Shown: piece by piece, positions 13,221-21,509 of the stretch
Numbering within the stretch: the stretch's first letter is position 1
Layout of the letters: the number at the start of each line of letters is the position of its first letter
NCBI RefSeq assembly: GCF_024124375.1
Contig: NZ_JAMXRZ010000044.1
Coordinates: 1 to 32,641, forward strand
Length of the DNA stretch: 32,641 bases
Reading direction: 5' to 3'
DNA from: Klenkia sp. PcliD-1-E
GTDB lineage: Bacteria > Actinomycetota > Actinomycetes > Mycobacteriales > Geodermatophilaceae
Translations under genes and position numbers: made by a program
The notes under the pieces: model-generated
Database searches by the model: none
Told to the model about the DNA's origin: nothing
The model's input: the letters and a program-made list of their open reading frames with translations, nothing else

Positions 13221-14570
13221 TCAGGACAGCAGCTGCTCCACCCGGCGGGCGACGGCCAGCAGGGCGGCGTCCTCGCCGGGCAGGGTCTCCAGCGACAACC
13301 CGACCGGCAGCCCGCCGGCCCCGGTGCCGCAGGGCAGGGACACCGCGGGCATCCCGGCGGTGGAGCCGGGCCCGGTGTTCTGGATCGTGGTGCCGAAGAC
13401 CGGCACCTGGGCGCCGTCCAGGTCGGTGGTGTCGTCGTCGCCCAGCGGCGGGGCGGTCAGCGGCACGGTGGGGTAGACCAGCGCGTCCAGCCGGCCGCCG
13501 CCGTCCAGCTCGTGGGCGGTCGCGTAGGCCGACCGCAGCTCCTCGCGCAGCTGCAGGCACTCGGCGTAGACCGAGCCCGGCACCGGGTCGGCGATCGCGT
13601 GCTCCAGCGCGCCGCGCACGTCGGGGCTGACGACGCCGGCGACCAGCTCGTCGAAGGACGGCCCCGAGGGCAGCGAGCCGAGGTAGGCGGGCAGGGTGCG
13701 CAGCACCTCGTGGAAGACGATCGGGAACCCGCAGCGGGCGTCGAGCTCGTGCGCGCCGGCCACGTCGACCTCCACCAGCTCCACCCCGGCGTCGGCGAGG
13801 GTGTCCAGCGCCCGGCCGACCGCCTCGGCGACGTCCGCGGCCAGGCCGTCGAAGAACCCGGGCAGCGGCACGCCCAGGCGCAGCACCCGGGCGTGCGGCA
13901 CGGTCGCCGGCGCCGCACCGGACACGACCTGGTCCAGCAGCACGACGTCGGCCACGGTGCCGGCCAGGGCACCGACTGTGTCCCGCGTGCCCGACAGGCC
14001 GACGACGCCGTCCAGCCCGCCCCAGCGGCCGACCGTGGGCCGGTAGCCGACGACGCCGCAGTGCGCGGCGGGCACCCGCATCGACCCGCCGGTGTCGGTG
14101 CCCAGCGCCACCGGGACGACGCCGGTGGCCACGGCGACGGCCGACCCGCCGGAGGAGCCGCCCGCCGAGCGGGTGGGGTCGTGCGGGTTGCGGACCGGTC
14201 CGTAGGCGGCGTTGTTGCTGGTGATGCCGAAGGCCAGCTCGTGCAGGTTGGTCTTGCCGACGACGGTGGCGCCGGCGGCGCGCAGCTGCGCGACGGCGTG
14301 GTGGTCCCGGCCGGGGCGGACCCCGTGCAGGGCCGGCGTCCCGCCGCTGGTGGGCAGGTCGGCGACGTCCACGTTGTCCTTGACCGCGATCGGGATGCCG
14401 GCCAGCGGCCCCTCGGCTGCCGGTTCGAGGTCGGCCCGCTCGGGGTCGACGACGGCGAGGAAGGCACCCAGGTCGTCGACGGCGTGCGCCCGGGCGGCGG
14501 CGGCGGTCAGCCGCTCGGCGGCACTGCCTTCCCGTGAGCGCGCGACGTCGGTGCGTTCGTAGCGGGGCAT
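13221..14570 (-). CDS. Amidase (amidase signature family)
   Basis: The 449-aa enzyme has the complete amidase-signature Ser-cisSer-Lys triad: K64 in IAVKDNVD, the GGSSGGS stretch (137-143) and nucleophile S163 in GTDTGGSMR. It hydrolyses carboxamides to acid and ammonia. It lacks the GatA-type context (no gatB or gatC here) and is shorter than most GatA proteins, so a catabolic amidase is more likely than the tRNA amidotransferase subunit; substrate unknown. ATG 14570 has conserved sequence soon after it. It lies downstream of tRNA-Pro on the same strand, separated by a strong hairpin, and may share a transcript with the CNNM pair. Confidence 0.9.
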   Translation of the reverse strand: MPRYERTDVARSREGSAAERLTAAAARAHAVDDLGAFLAVVDPERADLEPAAEGPLAGIPIAVKDNVDVADLPTSGGTPALHGVRPGRDHHAVAQLRAAGATVVGKTNLHELAFGITSNNAAYGPVRNPHDPTRSAGGSSGGSAVAVATGVVPVALGTDTGGSMRVPAAHCGVVGYRPTVGRWGGLDGVVGLSGTRDTVGALAGTVADVVLLDQVVSGAAPATVPHARVLRLGVPLPGFFDGLAADVAEAVGRALDTLADAGVELVEVDVAGAHELDARCGFPIVFHEVLRTLPAYLGSLPSGPSFDELVAGVVSPDVRGALEHAIADPVPGSVYAECLQLREELRSAYATAHELDGGGRLDALVYPTVPLTAPPLGDDDTTDLDGAQVPVFGTTIQNTGPGSTAGMPAVSLPCGTGAGGLPVGLSLETLPGEDAALLAVARRVEQLLS

Positions 14571-14595
14571 GGCAGGCGATCATGGCACAGCTGAC

Positions 14596-14628
14596 GGAGG
14601 CCCGCCCCAGCGCGTGGGGCGGGCCTCC
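14596..14628 (-). terminator. Hairpin terminator behind tRNA-Pro
   Basis: GGAGGCCCGCCCC (14596-14608) and its exact complement (14616-14628) form a 13-bp GC stem with a 7-nt loop, 4 bp past the tRNA CCA end. No U-tract follows, so it would act as a GC-hairpin terminator or a processing stem. It lies between the tRNA and the amidase start. Confidence 0.75.
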
Positions 14629-14632
14629 GTGG

Positions 14633-14709
14633 TGGTCGGGGTGACAGGATTTGAACCTGCGGCCTCGTCGTCCCGAACGACGCGCGCTACCAAGCTGCGC
14701 CACACCCCG
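14633..14709 (-). tRNA. tRNA-Pro (anticodon CGG)
   Basis: The minus strand reads as a complete cloverleaf: acceptor CGGGGTG paired with CACCCCG, a D-arm with AGCTTGGTAGC, an anticodon arm with loop TTCGGGA (anticodon CGG, reading CCG), a T-arm with GGTTCAAATCC, discriminator A and an encoded CCA. CCG is a major proline codon in such GC-rich genomes. 14636-14709 is the length without CCA. Confidence 0.97.
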
Positions 14710-14725
14710 AGAGCCGTCGTGAAGC

Positions 14726-15643
14726 CTAGCCCACCGGCTGCGGCGACCCGACGGGGGTGTCCCGGGCGACCAGGGTGAGCAGCGTGGCCTCGGGCGGGCA
14801 GCAGAACCGGTAGGGCGCGTACGGGCTGGTGCCGAGGCCGGCGGACACGTGCAGCCACGTGCGGTCGGTCCAGCGGTGCAGCCAGCGGGCCTTGTCGCGG
14901 GGGATCCCGCAGTTGGTCACCAGCGCGCCGTAGAAGGGCACCCGCAGCTGCCCGCCGTGGGTGTGCCCGGAGAGCACCAGGTCGTGGCCGTCGGCGGCGA
15001 ACCGGTCGAGCACCCGGGGCTCGGGGGAGTGCACCAGGCCCAGCCGCAGGTCGGCGCCGGGGTCCGTCGGCCCCGCGACGGCGTCGTAGTCGTCGCGCTG
15101 CAGGTGCGGGTCGTCCACGCCCCGGACGGCGATGGTGCGCCCGTCGACGACCACGGTCGCCGTCCCGTTGGTGACGTCGGCCCAGCCGCGGGCGACCATG
15201 CCGTCGCGCAGGTCGGGCCAGGGCAGCTCGTCGCCGTGCACCCGCTTGTGGTCGGTCCTGAAGTACTTCAGCGGGTTCTTCGGGCGGGGCGCGAAGTAGT
15301 CGTTGCTGGCCAGGCAGAACAGGCCGGGCCGGTCCAGCAGCGGGTCCTGGGCGGCGAGCACGATCGGCACGGTGTCGTGCCCGGCCAGGTTGTCGCCGGT
15401 GTTGACCACGAGGTCGGGCTGCAGGCTCTCCAGCGCCGCCACCCAGTCGCGCTTGGCGGTCTGCGCGGCGGTCATGTGCAGGTCGGACAGGTGCAGCACG
15501 GTCAGCGGGCGCTGCCCGGCCGGCAGCACCGGCACGGTGAACCGGCGCAGGGTCCAGTGCACCCGCTCGACCAGGCTGGCGTAGCCGACGGTGGCGGCAC
15601 CGGCGCCGACCAGGGCGGCGGGGACGGCGAGGGCGGGGCGCAC
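14726..15643 (-). CDS. Calcineurin-like metallophosphoesterase
   Basis: The 305-aa protein carries the two-metal phosphoesterase motifs: DLHMT (D54, H56), GDN (D84, N85), SND (N114 in the place of the usual GNH motif), H205 in LVHSPE, and GHTHGG (H227, H229). An N-terminal hydrophobic stretch (about 4-24) probably anchors it in the membrane with the active site outside or at the face, as in YkuE/YaeI-type enzymes. The SND form of the third motif followed by YFAPRPKNP looks characteristic of an actinobacterial subgroup. Substrate unknown; a lipid or nucleotide phosphate is possible. GTG 15643 directly precedes the hydrophobic segment. A similar protein lies next to ponA2 in mycobacteria. It is divergent from the YqeY-like gene. 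Confidence 0.88.
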   Translation of the reverse strand: MRPALAVPAALVGAGAATVGYASLVERVHWTLRRFTVPVLPAGQRPLTVLHLSDLHMTAAQTAKRDWVAALESLQPDLVVNTGDNLAGHDTVPIVLAAQDPLLDRPGLFCLASNDYFAPRPKNPLKYFRTDHKRVHGDELPWPDLRDGMVARGWADVTNGTATVVVDGRTIAVRGVDDPHLQRDDYDAVAGPTDPGADLRLGLVHSPEPRVLDRFAADGHDLVLSGHTHGGQLRVPFYGALVTNCGIPRDKARWLHRWTDRTWLHVSAGLGTSPYAPYRFCCPPEATLLTLVARDTPVGSPQPVG

Positions 15644-15694
15644 GCGGGGAGCTTAGGCACAACCCGGTTGGCGGCCCGTGGGACGCTGGTCGTC

Positions 15695-16150
15695 GTGCCC
15701 GACCTCAAGAGCAAGCTCCGCGACGACCTCACCACGGCCATGAAGGCCCGCGACGAGCTGACCACCGCCACCCTGCGCATGGTGCTGGCCGCGGTCAGCG
15801 CCGAGGAGGTGGCCGGCAAGGAGGCCCGCGAGCTCTCCGACGACGAGGTGCAGGCGGTGCTGCGGCGCGAGGCCAAGAAGCGCCGCGAGGCCGCGGAGGC
15901 ATTCGCCGGCGCCGGGCGCAGCGAGCAGGCCGCCCGGGAGCAGGCCGAGGGCGACGTGGTCGCGGCCTACCTGCCCGCGCAGCTGTCCGACGAGGACCTG
16001 TCCGCCCTGGTCGCCGAGGTGGTCACCGCCACCGGGGCGAGCGGGATGGGCGACATGGGCAAGGTCATGGGCCGGGCGAACGCGCAGGTGGCCGGTCGCG
16101 CCGAGGGTGGCCGGGTGGCCGCGGAGGTGCGCCGGCAGCTGTCCGCCTGA
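15695..16150 (+). CDS. GatB/YqeY domain protein
   Basis: A 151-aa cytoplasmic protein with the YqeY fold: a helical N-terminal part (LKSKLRDDLTTAMKARDELTTATLRM) and a C-terminal domain like the GatB tail (YLPAQLSDEDLSALVAEVV, GMGDMGKVMG). The GatB tail domain helps bind tRNA in the amidotransferase; the role of free-standing YqeY is unknown. GTG 15695 starts the conserved N-terminus; no strong Shine-Dalgarno was seen. It is convergent with the PBP gene, with a large shared hairpin between them. Confidence 0.92.
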   Translation: MPDLKSKLRDDLTTAMKARDELTTATLRMVLAAVSAEEVAGKEARELSDDEVQAVLRREAKKRREAAEAFAGAGRSEQAAREQAEGDVVAAYLPAQLSDEDLSALVAEVVTATGASGMGDMGKVMGRANAQVAGRAEGGRVAAEVRRQLSA

Positions 16151-16170
16151 CCCGCGGACGCCCCGACCCG

Positions 16171-16220
16171 GACGCGGCGAGGGCCGGTCGACCTGGTGGT
16201 CGACCGGCCCACGCCGCGTC
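16171..16220. terminator. Bidirectional terminator, 50-nt hairpin
   Basis: Arms gacgcggcg-a-gggccggtcgacc and their reverse complement, separated by TGGT, form a 22-bp stem with one A/A mismatch. It fills the gap between the convergent YqeY-like and PBP genes and touches the PBP stop codon at 16221. Being symmetric, it should stop transcription from both sides. Confidence 0.85.
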
Positions 16221-18548
16221 TCAGCCGGGTTGGCCGTCCCCGTCGGTGTCGGGGGCGTTCGGGTCGGCCGGCTGGCCGTCGGTGGGTGCCGGGGGAGCCG
16301 CGGCGGGGCCGTTGCTGACCTGGACCTGCACCGAGCCGCCCTGCTGCACCCGGGTCCCCGCGGCCGGGCTCGTGCCGAGCACCGTGCCGGCGGGCTGGTC
16401 GGAGTCCACGCCCACCTGGCCGCCGTAGCTGAGCCCGGCGCCGGTGATGGCCGACCGGCAGTCGCTGACCGAGCTGCAGCCTGGCACCTGCCGGGTGTTG
16501 CCGTTCTGCACGGCGACGTCGGCCGGCGGGAACGGCGCGGTCTCCTGGGCATTGAGGATCGGCGCCATCGCGTCGTGCCAGATCGTGGCCGGCTTGTTGC
16601 CGCCGAACCCGCCGACGTTCTGGTTCTCCTTCGGGTTGAGCACCATGACGCTGGCGGTGTACTCGGGGGTGTAGCCCACGAAGGCCGCGGAGAAGTTGCC
16701 CTGCGACGTACCGGTCTTGCCGGCGATCTGGTGGCCGGGCACGTTGGCCCGGGTGCCGGTGCCGATGGAGCTCTGCACGTCGCCGATGAGGATCTGGTTC
16801 ATCGTGTTCGCCACGCCCGGCGGGATGGCGTTCGGGTTGCAGGAGTTCCCGGTGTTGATGACCGTGCCGTCCGCCAGCGTGGCGGGGTTCCCGGCACCGT
16901 CGACGATCGAGGTGACCGGGGTGGGGTCGCACTGCGTGCCGCTGGCGGCCATCGTCGAGTAGGCGCTGGCCAGGGCCAGCGGGCTGGTGGCCTCGGCGCC
17001 CAGGGTGAACGAACCCCGGTTCTCGGCGATGATCTGGTCGGCGTTGCGGTTCAGGGAGGTCAGCCCCATCCGCTGCGCGGCGCGGACCGGACCCTCGACG
17101 CTGCCCAGCGCGTCCTCCAGCGCCAGGAAGTAGGTGTTGGAGGAGCGCACCAGGGCGCCGTCCATGTCCAGGGTGGCCGGGTAACGGCCGGCGTTCTCCA
17201 CGCAGTAGGGCGAGGACGGGTTGCGGTTGCCCGTCGCGGTGCACCCGCCCTTGTAGACCCGGGAGAAGTACGGGTCGCTGGTGGTGATCGTGTAGTACTG
17301 CGAGAAGCCCTGCTCCAGCGCGGCGACCGCGGTGAACACCTTGTAGGTCGACCCCGACCCCTGGCTGGCCGCGGTGTTGAGCACCACGGACTCGCACGCC
17401 GGGTTGGCCGGGTCGGAGCAGTACTGCCGGTTCACGCTCATCGCCAGCACGTGGCCGGTGCCCGGCTCCACCGCGGTGAAGATGCCGGCCAGCGAGTCGC
17501 CCATCGGCAGGGTGTTGAGCACCGCCTGGTCCCCGGAGGCCTGGATGTCGGTGCGCAGCGTGGTCTGGATCGTGTAGCCGCCGTTCTCGATCTGCTGCTG
17601 CGTCATGTTCAGCGTGCCGGTGAGGTAGCTGAGCAGGTAGGAGCAGAAGAACCCGCCGATCGAGGCGCCGACGCAGTTGCGGGCCGGGGGCTGGCCCTCG
17701 GCGGTCACCACCGGCTGGGCCAGGGTGTCGGCCAGCTCCTGGTCGCTGATGTGGCCCAGGGTGTGCATCCGGTTGAGCACCTGGTCACGACGGGCCTGCG
17801 CGTTCTCCGGGTTGGCCAGCGGGTCGTCATTGGTCGGGCTCTGCACCAGCCCTGCCAGCACCGACGCCTGGGCCAGGTCGAGGTCGGACGCGTTCACCGA
17901 GAAGTAGCGCTGGGAGGCGGCCTGGATGCCGTAGGCGCCGGCGCCGAAGTAGGCGATGTTGAGGTAGCGGGTGAGGATCTCGTCCTTGGAGTAGGTCTCC
18001 TCCAGGGCCAGGGCCAGCCGGGCCTCGCGCAGCTTGCGGCTCACGCCGTCGATGCCGTCCTGCTCGGTGGCCGCGATCCGCTCCTCGGGGGTGTCGGCGG
18101 TCTGCAGCAGGGTCTGCTTGACCAGCTGCTGGGTCAGCGTCGACCCACCCTCCTCGACGCTGCCGGCGGCCACGTTGGTGACCAGCGCGCGCAGCGTGCC
18201 CTGCACGTCCAGGCCGTTGTGCTCGTAGAACCGGCTGTCCTCGATGTCGACCAGCGCCTGCTTCATGATCGGCGCGATCTGGTCGGCGGTCACCGGGGTG
18301 CGGTTGTTCTCGTAGAAGTTCGTGATGACCGTGCCGTCGGCGGCCAGCACCCGCGTGTTGCCGTTCGGGGTCTGGTCGGTGAGCTCCACCGGGAGGGCGT
18401 CCAGCAGCGAGGCGGAGTTGCGGGCCACCAGCCCGCTGCCGCCGACGAAGGGCAGCATCATGCCCGCCACCAGCGCGCCGGCGACCACGATGGTCGCCGC
18501 GAGCTTGGCCAGCGTGCCGATCTTGGAGGGTGCACGGGTCTCGGACAT
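16221..18548 (-). CDS. Class A penicillin-binding protein with PASTA domain (PonA2-like)
   Basis: This bifunctional 775-aa enzyme polymerises and cross-links peptidoglycan. It has a short cytoplasmic tail and one membrane helix (about 12-34), then a GT51 transglycosylase domain (E103 in EDSRFYEHNG; GGSTLTQQLVK at 134-144; RKLREARLALALEE at 171-184). The transpeptidase shows S400-T-Y-K403, S469-S-N471 and K611-T-G613, all intact. One PASTA domain follows (about 676-746) and then a low-complexity PAPTDGQPADPN tail. There are several Cys pairs outside the membrane (C292/C302, C377/C385, C436/C449), unusual for a PBP and perhaps disulphides. Position next to the Get3-like ATPases and crp matches mycobacterial ponA2. 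Confidence 0.94.
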   Translation of the reverse strand: MSETRAPSKIGTLAKLAATIVVAGALVAGMMLPFVGGSGLVARNSASLLDALPVELTDQTPNGNTRVLAADGTVITNFYENNRTPVTADQIAPIMKQALVDIEDSRFYEHNGLDVQGTLRALVTNVAAGSVEEGGSTLTQQLVKQTLLQTADTPEERIAATEQDGIDGVSRKLREARLALALEETYSKDEILTRYLNIAYFGAGAYGIQAASQRYFSVNASDLDLAQASVLAGLVQSPTNDDPLANPENAQARRDQVLNRMHTLGHISDQELADTLAQPVVTAEGQPPARNCVGASIGGFFCSYLLSYLTGTLNMTQQQIENGGYTIQTTLRTDIQASGDQAVLNTLPMGDSLAGIFTAVEPGTGHVLAMSVNRQYCSDPANPACESVVLNTAASQGSGSTYKVFTAVAALEQGFSQYYTITTSDPYFSRVYKGGCTATGNRNPSSPYCVENAGRYPATLDMDGALVRSSNTYFLALEDALGSVEGPVRAAQRMGLTSLNRNADQIIAENRGSFTLGAEATSPLALASAYSTMAASGTQCDPTPVTSIVDGAGNPATLADGTVINTGNSCNPNAIPPGVANTMNQILIGDVQSSIGTGTRANVPGHQIAGKTGTSQGNFSAAFVGYTPEYTASVMVLNPKENQNVGGFGGNKPATIWHDAMAPILNAQETAPFPPADVAVQNGNTRQVPGCSSVSDCRSAITGAGLSYGGQVGVDSDQPAGTVLGTSPAAGTRVQQGGSVQVQVSNGPAAAPPAPTDGQPADPNAPDTDGDGQPG

Positions 18549-18644
18549 CGCCAGCCAAGGTACCTGGCAGGGTCACCCGTCCGGGCGTACGAGCGGGGAC
18601 GCGCGGAGCCGGCGGACCGCGCCGTCACACCCGTCCCGGGCGGC

Positions 18645-19823
18645 TCAGCCGCGGGTGGGCAGGATCCGGGAGCGCGGGGTGCCCGTGCCGGTGTCCCCGT
18701 CGGGCGCGGTGAGGGCCGCGGCCATGACCTCGAGGTCGTCGAGGTCGTGCACGTCACCGGCGGCGGCGGGCACGGTGCGGACGGCGACGTCGGGGTGCGC
18801 CCGGGCGAACCGGTCGGCCAGCCGCTGCTCCCGGGCGGCCTGCGCCATCCGGTCGGCGTGCACCCGCAGCGCCCCGGCCGCCAGCTTCGCGCCCTTGCCG
18901 CCGGCCTCCGCGACCGCCTCGGCCGCGGCCTCCGCGCGGGTGGCCGACAGCGCGGTGGTCGCCGGCGGGTGGGTGCGGTTGAGCACCAGCCCGGCCAGCG
19001 GCATGCCCTCGGCGGAGAGCCGGTCCACGAAGTAGGAGGCCTCCCGCAGCGCGTCGGGTTCGGGGGTGGCGACCACCAGGAACGCCGTCCCGGGCTGCTT
19101 GAGCAGCTCGTAGGTCGCCGTCGCCCGCTCGCGGAACCCGCCGAACATGGAGTCCAGCGCGGCGATGAACGTGGCGATGTCGCCCAGCAGCTGGCCACCG
19201 AGGATCTTGGAGATGACCCGGCTGAACAGGCCGAACCCGGCGCTGACCATCCGCAGCCCGGCCCGGCCACCGGCCCGCGCGGGGGCGGTGAGGACCCGGA
19301 TCATCGTGCCGTCGAGGAACCGGGACAGGCGCTCGGGGGCGTCCAGGAAGTCCAGCGCCGACCGGGACGGCGGGGTGTCGACGACGATCAGGTCCCAGGT
19401 GTCGCGGGCGCGCAGCTGACCCAGCTTCTCCATGGCCATGTACTCCTGCGTCCCTCCGAAGGAGGACGACAGTGCCTGGTAGAAGGGGTTGGACAGCACC
19501 TGCTCGGCCCGCTCGGGCGTGGAGTGCGCGACCACGACGTCGTCGAAGGTCCGCTTCATGTCCAGCATCATCGCGTGCAGCTCGCCCGGGCCCCCGGTCT
19601 CGATCCGCCGGGGCTCGTTGTCCAGCTCCGCCAGGCCGAGGGACTGCGCCAGCCGCCGCGCCGGGTCGATGGTCAGCACCACGACCGAGCGGCCGGCGGC
19701 CGCGGCGGCCAGCCCCAGCGCCGCCGAGGTGGTGGTCTTGCCGACCCCGCCGGCCCCGCAGCACACGATGATCCGGGTGGCCGGGTCACGGACCACGGCG
19801 TCGAGCTCCAGGCCGGCGCTCAC
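18645..19823 (-). CDS. Get3/ArsA-like ATPase, second subunit (Rv3680-like)
   Basis: The 392-aa protein has a P-loop GAGGVGKTT (23-31) after CC, a TIDPARRLAQSLGL switch and an IVVDTPPSRSALDFLD Walker B region, as in the ArsA/Get3 family. No arsenite pump or ars genes are nearby, so arsenic transport is unlikely. In M. tuberculosis the matching pair Rv3679-Rv3680 forms a Get3-like complex. GTG 19823 overlaps the upstream ATPase stop as GTGA, so the two are coupled and probably assemble together. It is in the position of Rv3680, but the whiB4 gene that follows in mycobacteria is missing; only 96 bp separate it from the PBP start. Confidence 0.9.
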   Translation of the reverse strand: MSAGLELDAVVRDPATRIIVCCGAGGVGKTTTSAALGLAAAAAGRSVVVLTIDPARRLAQSLGLAELDNEPRRIETGGPGELHAMMLDMKRTFDDVVVAHSTPERAEQVLSNPFYQALSSSFGGTQEYMAMEKLGQLRARDTWDLIVVDTPPSRSALDFLDAPERLSRFLDGTMIRVLTAPARAGGRAGLRMVSAGFGLFSRVISKILGGQLLGDIATFIAALDSMFGGFRERATATYELLKQPGTAFLVVATPEPDALREASYFVDRLSAEGMPLAGLVLNRTHPPATTALSATRAEAAAEAVAEAGGKGAKLAAGALRVHADRMAQAAREQRLADRFARAHPDVAVRTVPAAAGDVHDLDDLEVMAAALTAPDGDTGTGTPRSRILPTRG

Positions 19824-20791
19824 CGGAGCACCTCCAGCCGCGAGGCCAGCTCCTGCAGGGCGCCCAGGTCGACCGGGCCGGTGACCAGGGGCAGCTCGGT
19901 GACCGGGCGGCCGAGCTCGGCGACACGGCCGCGCAGCGCGTCCTGCGACCGCCACCGGCGGGCGTGCTCCACGGCCTCCTCGGCCAGCCCGGCGGCGATC
20001 GCCGGGTCGTCGGGCAGGCCGCCGGCGGCGAGCGCGGGGGCCAGCTCGGCGGCGCTGAGCCGGCCCTCGGCGGCCCGGACCAGGCTCGCGGCCGGCAGCA
20101 GCGGCTCGGTGGCCATGTTGACCAGCACCGACCCGACCGGCAGCCCGGTGGCCTGCAGCTCGGTGATCGCGTCGGCGGTCTCCTGCACGGGCATCTCCTC
20201 CAGCAGCGTCACCAGGTGGACCGCGGTCTGCGGCGAGCGCAGCACGGCCATCACGCCGTCGCTCTGGGTCTTGATCGGGCCGGAGCGGGCCAGGCCCGCC
20301 ACCTCGTCGGTGACGTTGAGGAAGCGGGTGATGCGACCGGTGGGCGGGGCGTCGACGACGACGGCGTCGTACACCCGGCGACCACCGTCCTTGCGGGTGA
20401 CCGCCTCCTTGATCTTGCCGGTGAGCAGCACGTCGCGCAGGCCCGGCGCGATGGTGGTGGCGAAGTCGACCGCGCCCATCCTCCGCAGCGCCCGGCCGGC
20501 CCGCTTCATCGAGTAGAACAGCTCCAGGTACTCCAGCAGCGCCTCGTCCAGGTCGATGGCCAGGGCCCTGACCTCACCGCCCCCGCGGGCGACGGCGACC
20601 CGGCGCTCCTCGTAGGGCAGCGGCGGGGTGTCGAAGAGCTGGGCGATGCCCTGCCGGCCCTCGGTCTCCACCAGCAGGGTGCGCCGTCCCTCGGCGGCCA
20701 GGGCCAGGGCCAGGGCGGCGGCGACCGTGGTCTTGCCCGTCCCTCCCTTGCCGGTGACGACGTGGCAGCGCACGGGCGGGTCGGGCGTCAC
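19820..20791 (-). CDS. Get3/ArsA-like ATPase, first subunit (Rv3679-like)
   Basis: The 323-aa protein has the deviant P-loop GKGGTGKTT (14-22) with the signature Lys of the ArsA/Get3/MinD class, a LLVETEGRQGIAQLF switch and a DAVVVDAPPTGRITRFL Walker B region. It lacks the second half of double ArsA proteins. The partner is the next gene, overlapping by 4 bp. GTG 20791 lies just before the P-loop strand. It is divergent from the DUF4177-like gene across 67 bp, which should hold both promoters. Function is inferred only from the family and gene context. Confidence 0.9.
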   Translation of the reverse strand: MTPDPPVRCHVVTGKGGTGKTTVAAALALALAAEGRRTLLVETEGRQGIAQLFDTPPLPYEERRVAVARGGGEVRALAIDLDEALLEYLELFYSMKRAGRALRRMGAVDFATTIAPGLRDVLLTGKIKEAVTRKDGGRRVYDAVVVDAPPTGRITRFLNVTDEVAGLARSGPIKTQSDGVMAVLRSPQTAVHLVTLLEEMPVQETADAITELQATGLPVGSVLVNMATEPLLPAASLVRAAEGRLSAAELAPALAAGGLPDDPAIAAGLAEEAVEHARRWRSQDALRGRVAELGRPVTELPLVTGPVDLGALQELASRLEVLR

Positions 20792-20858
20792 GGGTCGAGC
20801 CTACGAGCGCGGGGGGCGTCCGGGCACGTCGTGGGCGGGAGGGCTAGCGTCCCGGGCC

Positions 20859-21026
20859 ATGAGCGAGAAGACCACGTGGGAGTACGCGACCATCCCGCTG
20901 CTGACCCACAACACCAAGGCCATCCTCGACTCCTGGGGCGTCGACGGCTGGGAACTGGTCACCGTGCTGCCCGGCCCCGGCGGCGGCGACCAGCTGGTCG
21001 CTTACCTGAAGCGGCCCACGGCGTGA
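20859..21026 (+). CDS. Small DUF4177-like protein (Rv3678A-like)
   Basis: A 55-aa protein with a single mixed alpha/beta unit: WEYATIPLLTH strand, a short helix, GWELVTVLPGPGGGDQLVAYLK. This matches the compact DUF4177 type found beside ridA and crp in actinobacteria. Function unknown. ATG 20859 fits the conserved N-terminus, and its stop overlaps the ridA start as GTGA, so they are coupled. Confidence 0.85.
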   Translation: MSEKTTWEYATIPLLTHNTKAILDSWGVDGWELVTVLPGPGGGDQLVAYLKRPTA

Positions 21027-21499
21027 GCGAGCCCGCCGCCGCGACCAGCTGGCACGCCCGCCTGGCGGAGCTGGGCCTGCGGCTGCCGCCGGTGGCCGCC
21101 CCGGTCGCCTCCTACGTCCCGGCGGTGCGCACCGGCAACCTGGTGATGACCAGCGGCCAGCTGCCCTTCGTCGACGGTGGCCTGCGCCGCACCGGCAAGG
21201 TCGGCGGCTCGGTCGAGGCCGAGGACGCCGCCCACGACGCCAAGGTGTGCGCGCTGAACGCGCTGGCCGCCGTCGACGACCTGGTCGGGCTGGACTCGGT
21301 GGCCCGGGTGGTGCGGGTGGTGGGCTACGTGGCCTCCGCCGAGGGGTTCACCGGCCAGCCGCGGGTCATCAACGGGGCCTCGGAGCTGATCGGCAAGGTC
21401 TTCGGCAAGGACGGCGAGCACGCCCGCTCGGCCGTCGGCGTCGCCGAGCTGCCGCTGGGCGCCCCGGTCGAGGTCGAGCTCACCGTCGAGCTGCGCTGA
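21023..21499 (+). CDS. RidA-family protein
   Basis: The 158-aa protein has the RidA/YjgF fold: VPAVRTGNLVMTSGQLPFVDGG near the N-terminus, a long central helix (ALNALAAVDDLVGLDSVARVVRVVGYV) and HARSAVGVAELPLGAPVEVELTVEL at the end, containing the conserved Arg (RSAVGV). RidA deaminates reactive enamines and imines from PLP enzymes; this subgroup is longer than E. coli RidA and its substrate is unknown. It overlaps the preceding small gene and is followed 10 bp later by the NUDIX gene, so it is mid-operon. Confidence 0.93.
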   Translation: MSEPAAATSWHARLAELGLRLPPVAAPVASYVPAVRTGNLVMTSGQLPFVDGGLRRTGKVGGSVEAEDAAHDAKVCALNALAAVDDLVGLDSVARVVRVVGYVASAEGFTGQPRVINGASELIGKVFGKDGEHARSAVGVAELPLGAPVEVELTVELR

Positions 21500-21509
21500 C
21501 GGCCGGGCC

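Noticed and set aside
13221-14570. GatA subunit of the tRNA amidotransferase
   Set aside because: The amidase triad is shared, but gatB and gatC are absent and the length is short for GatA.
16107-20516. A 1469-codon plus-strand open frame over the PBP and ATPase genes
   Set aside because: Its translation is low-complexity His/Val/Gly/Arg-rich sequence with no motif, antisense to clearly real genes; long shadow frames are normal in GC-rich DNA.
18645-20791. Arsenic resistance operon
   Set aside because: The ATPases are ArsA/Get3-like but no arsB, arsC or arsR gene is present and the context matches the Get3-like pair of mycobacteria.
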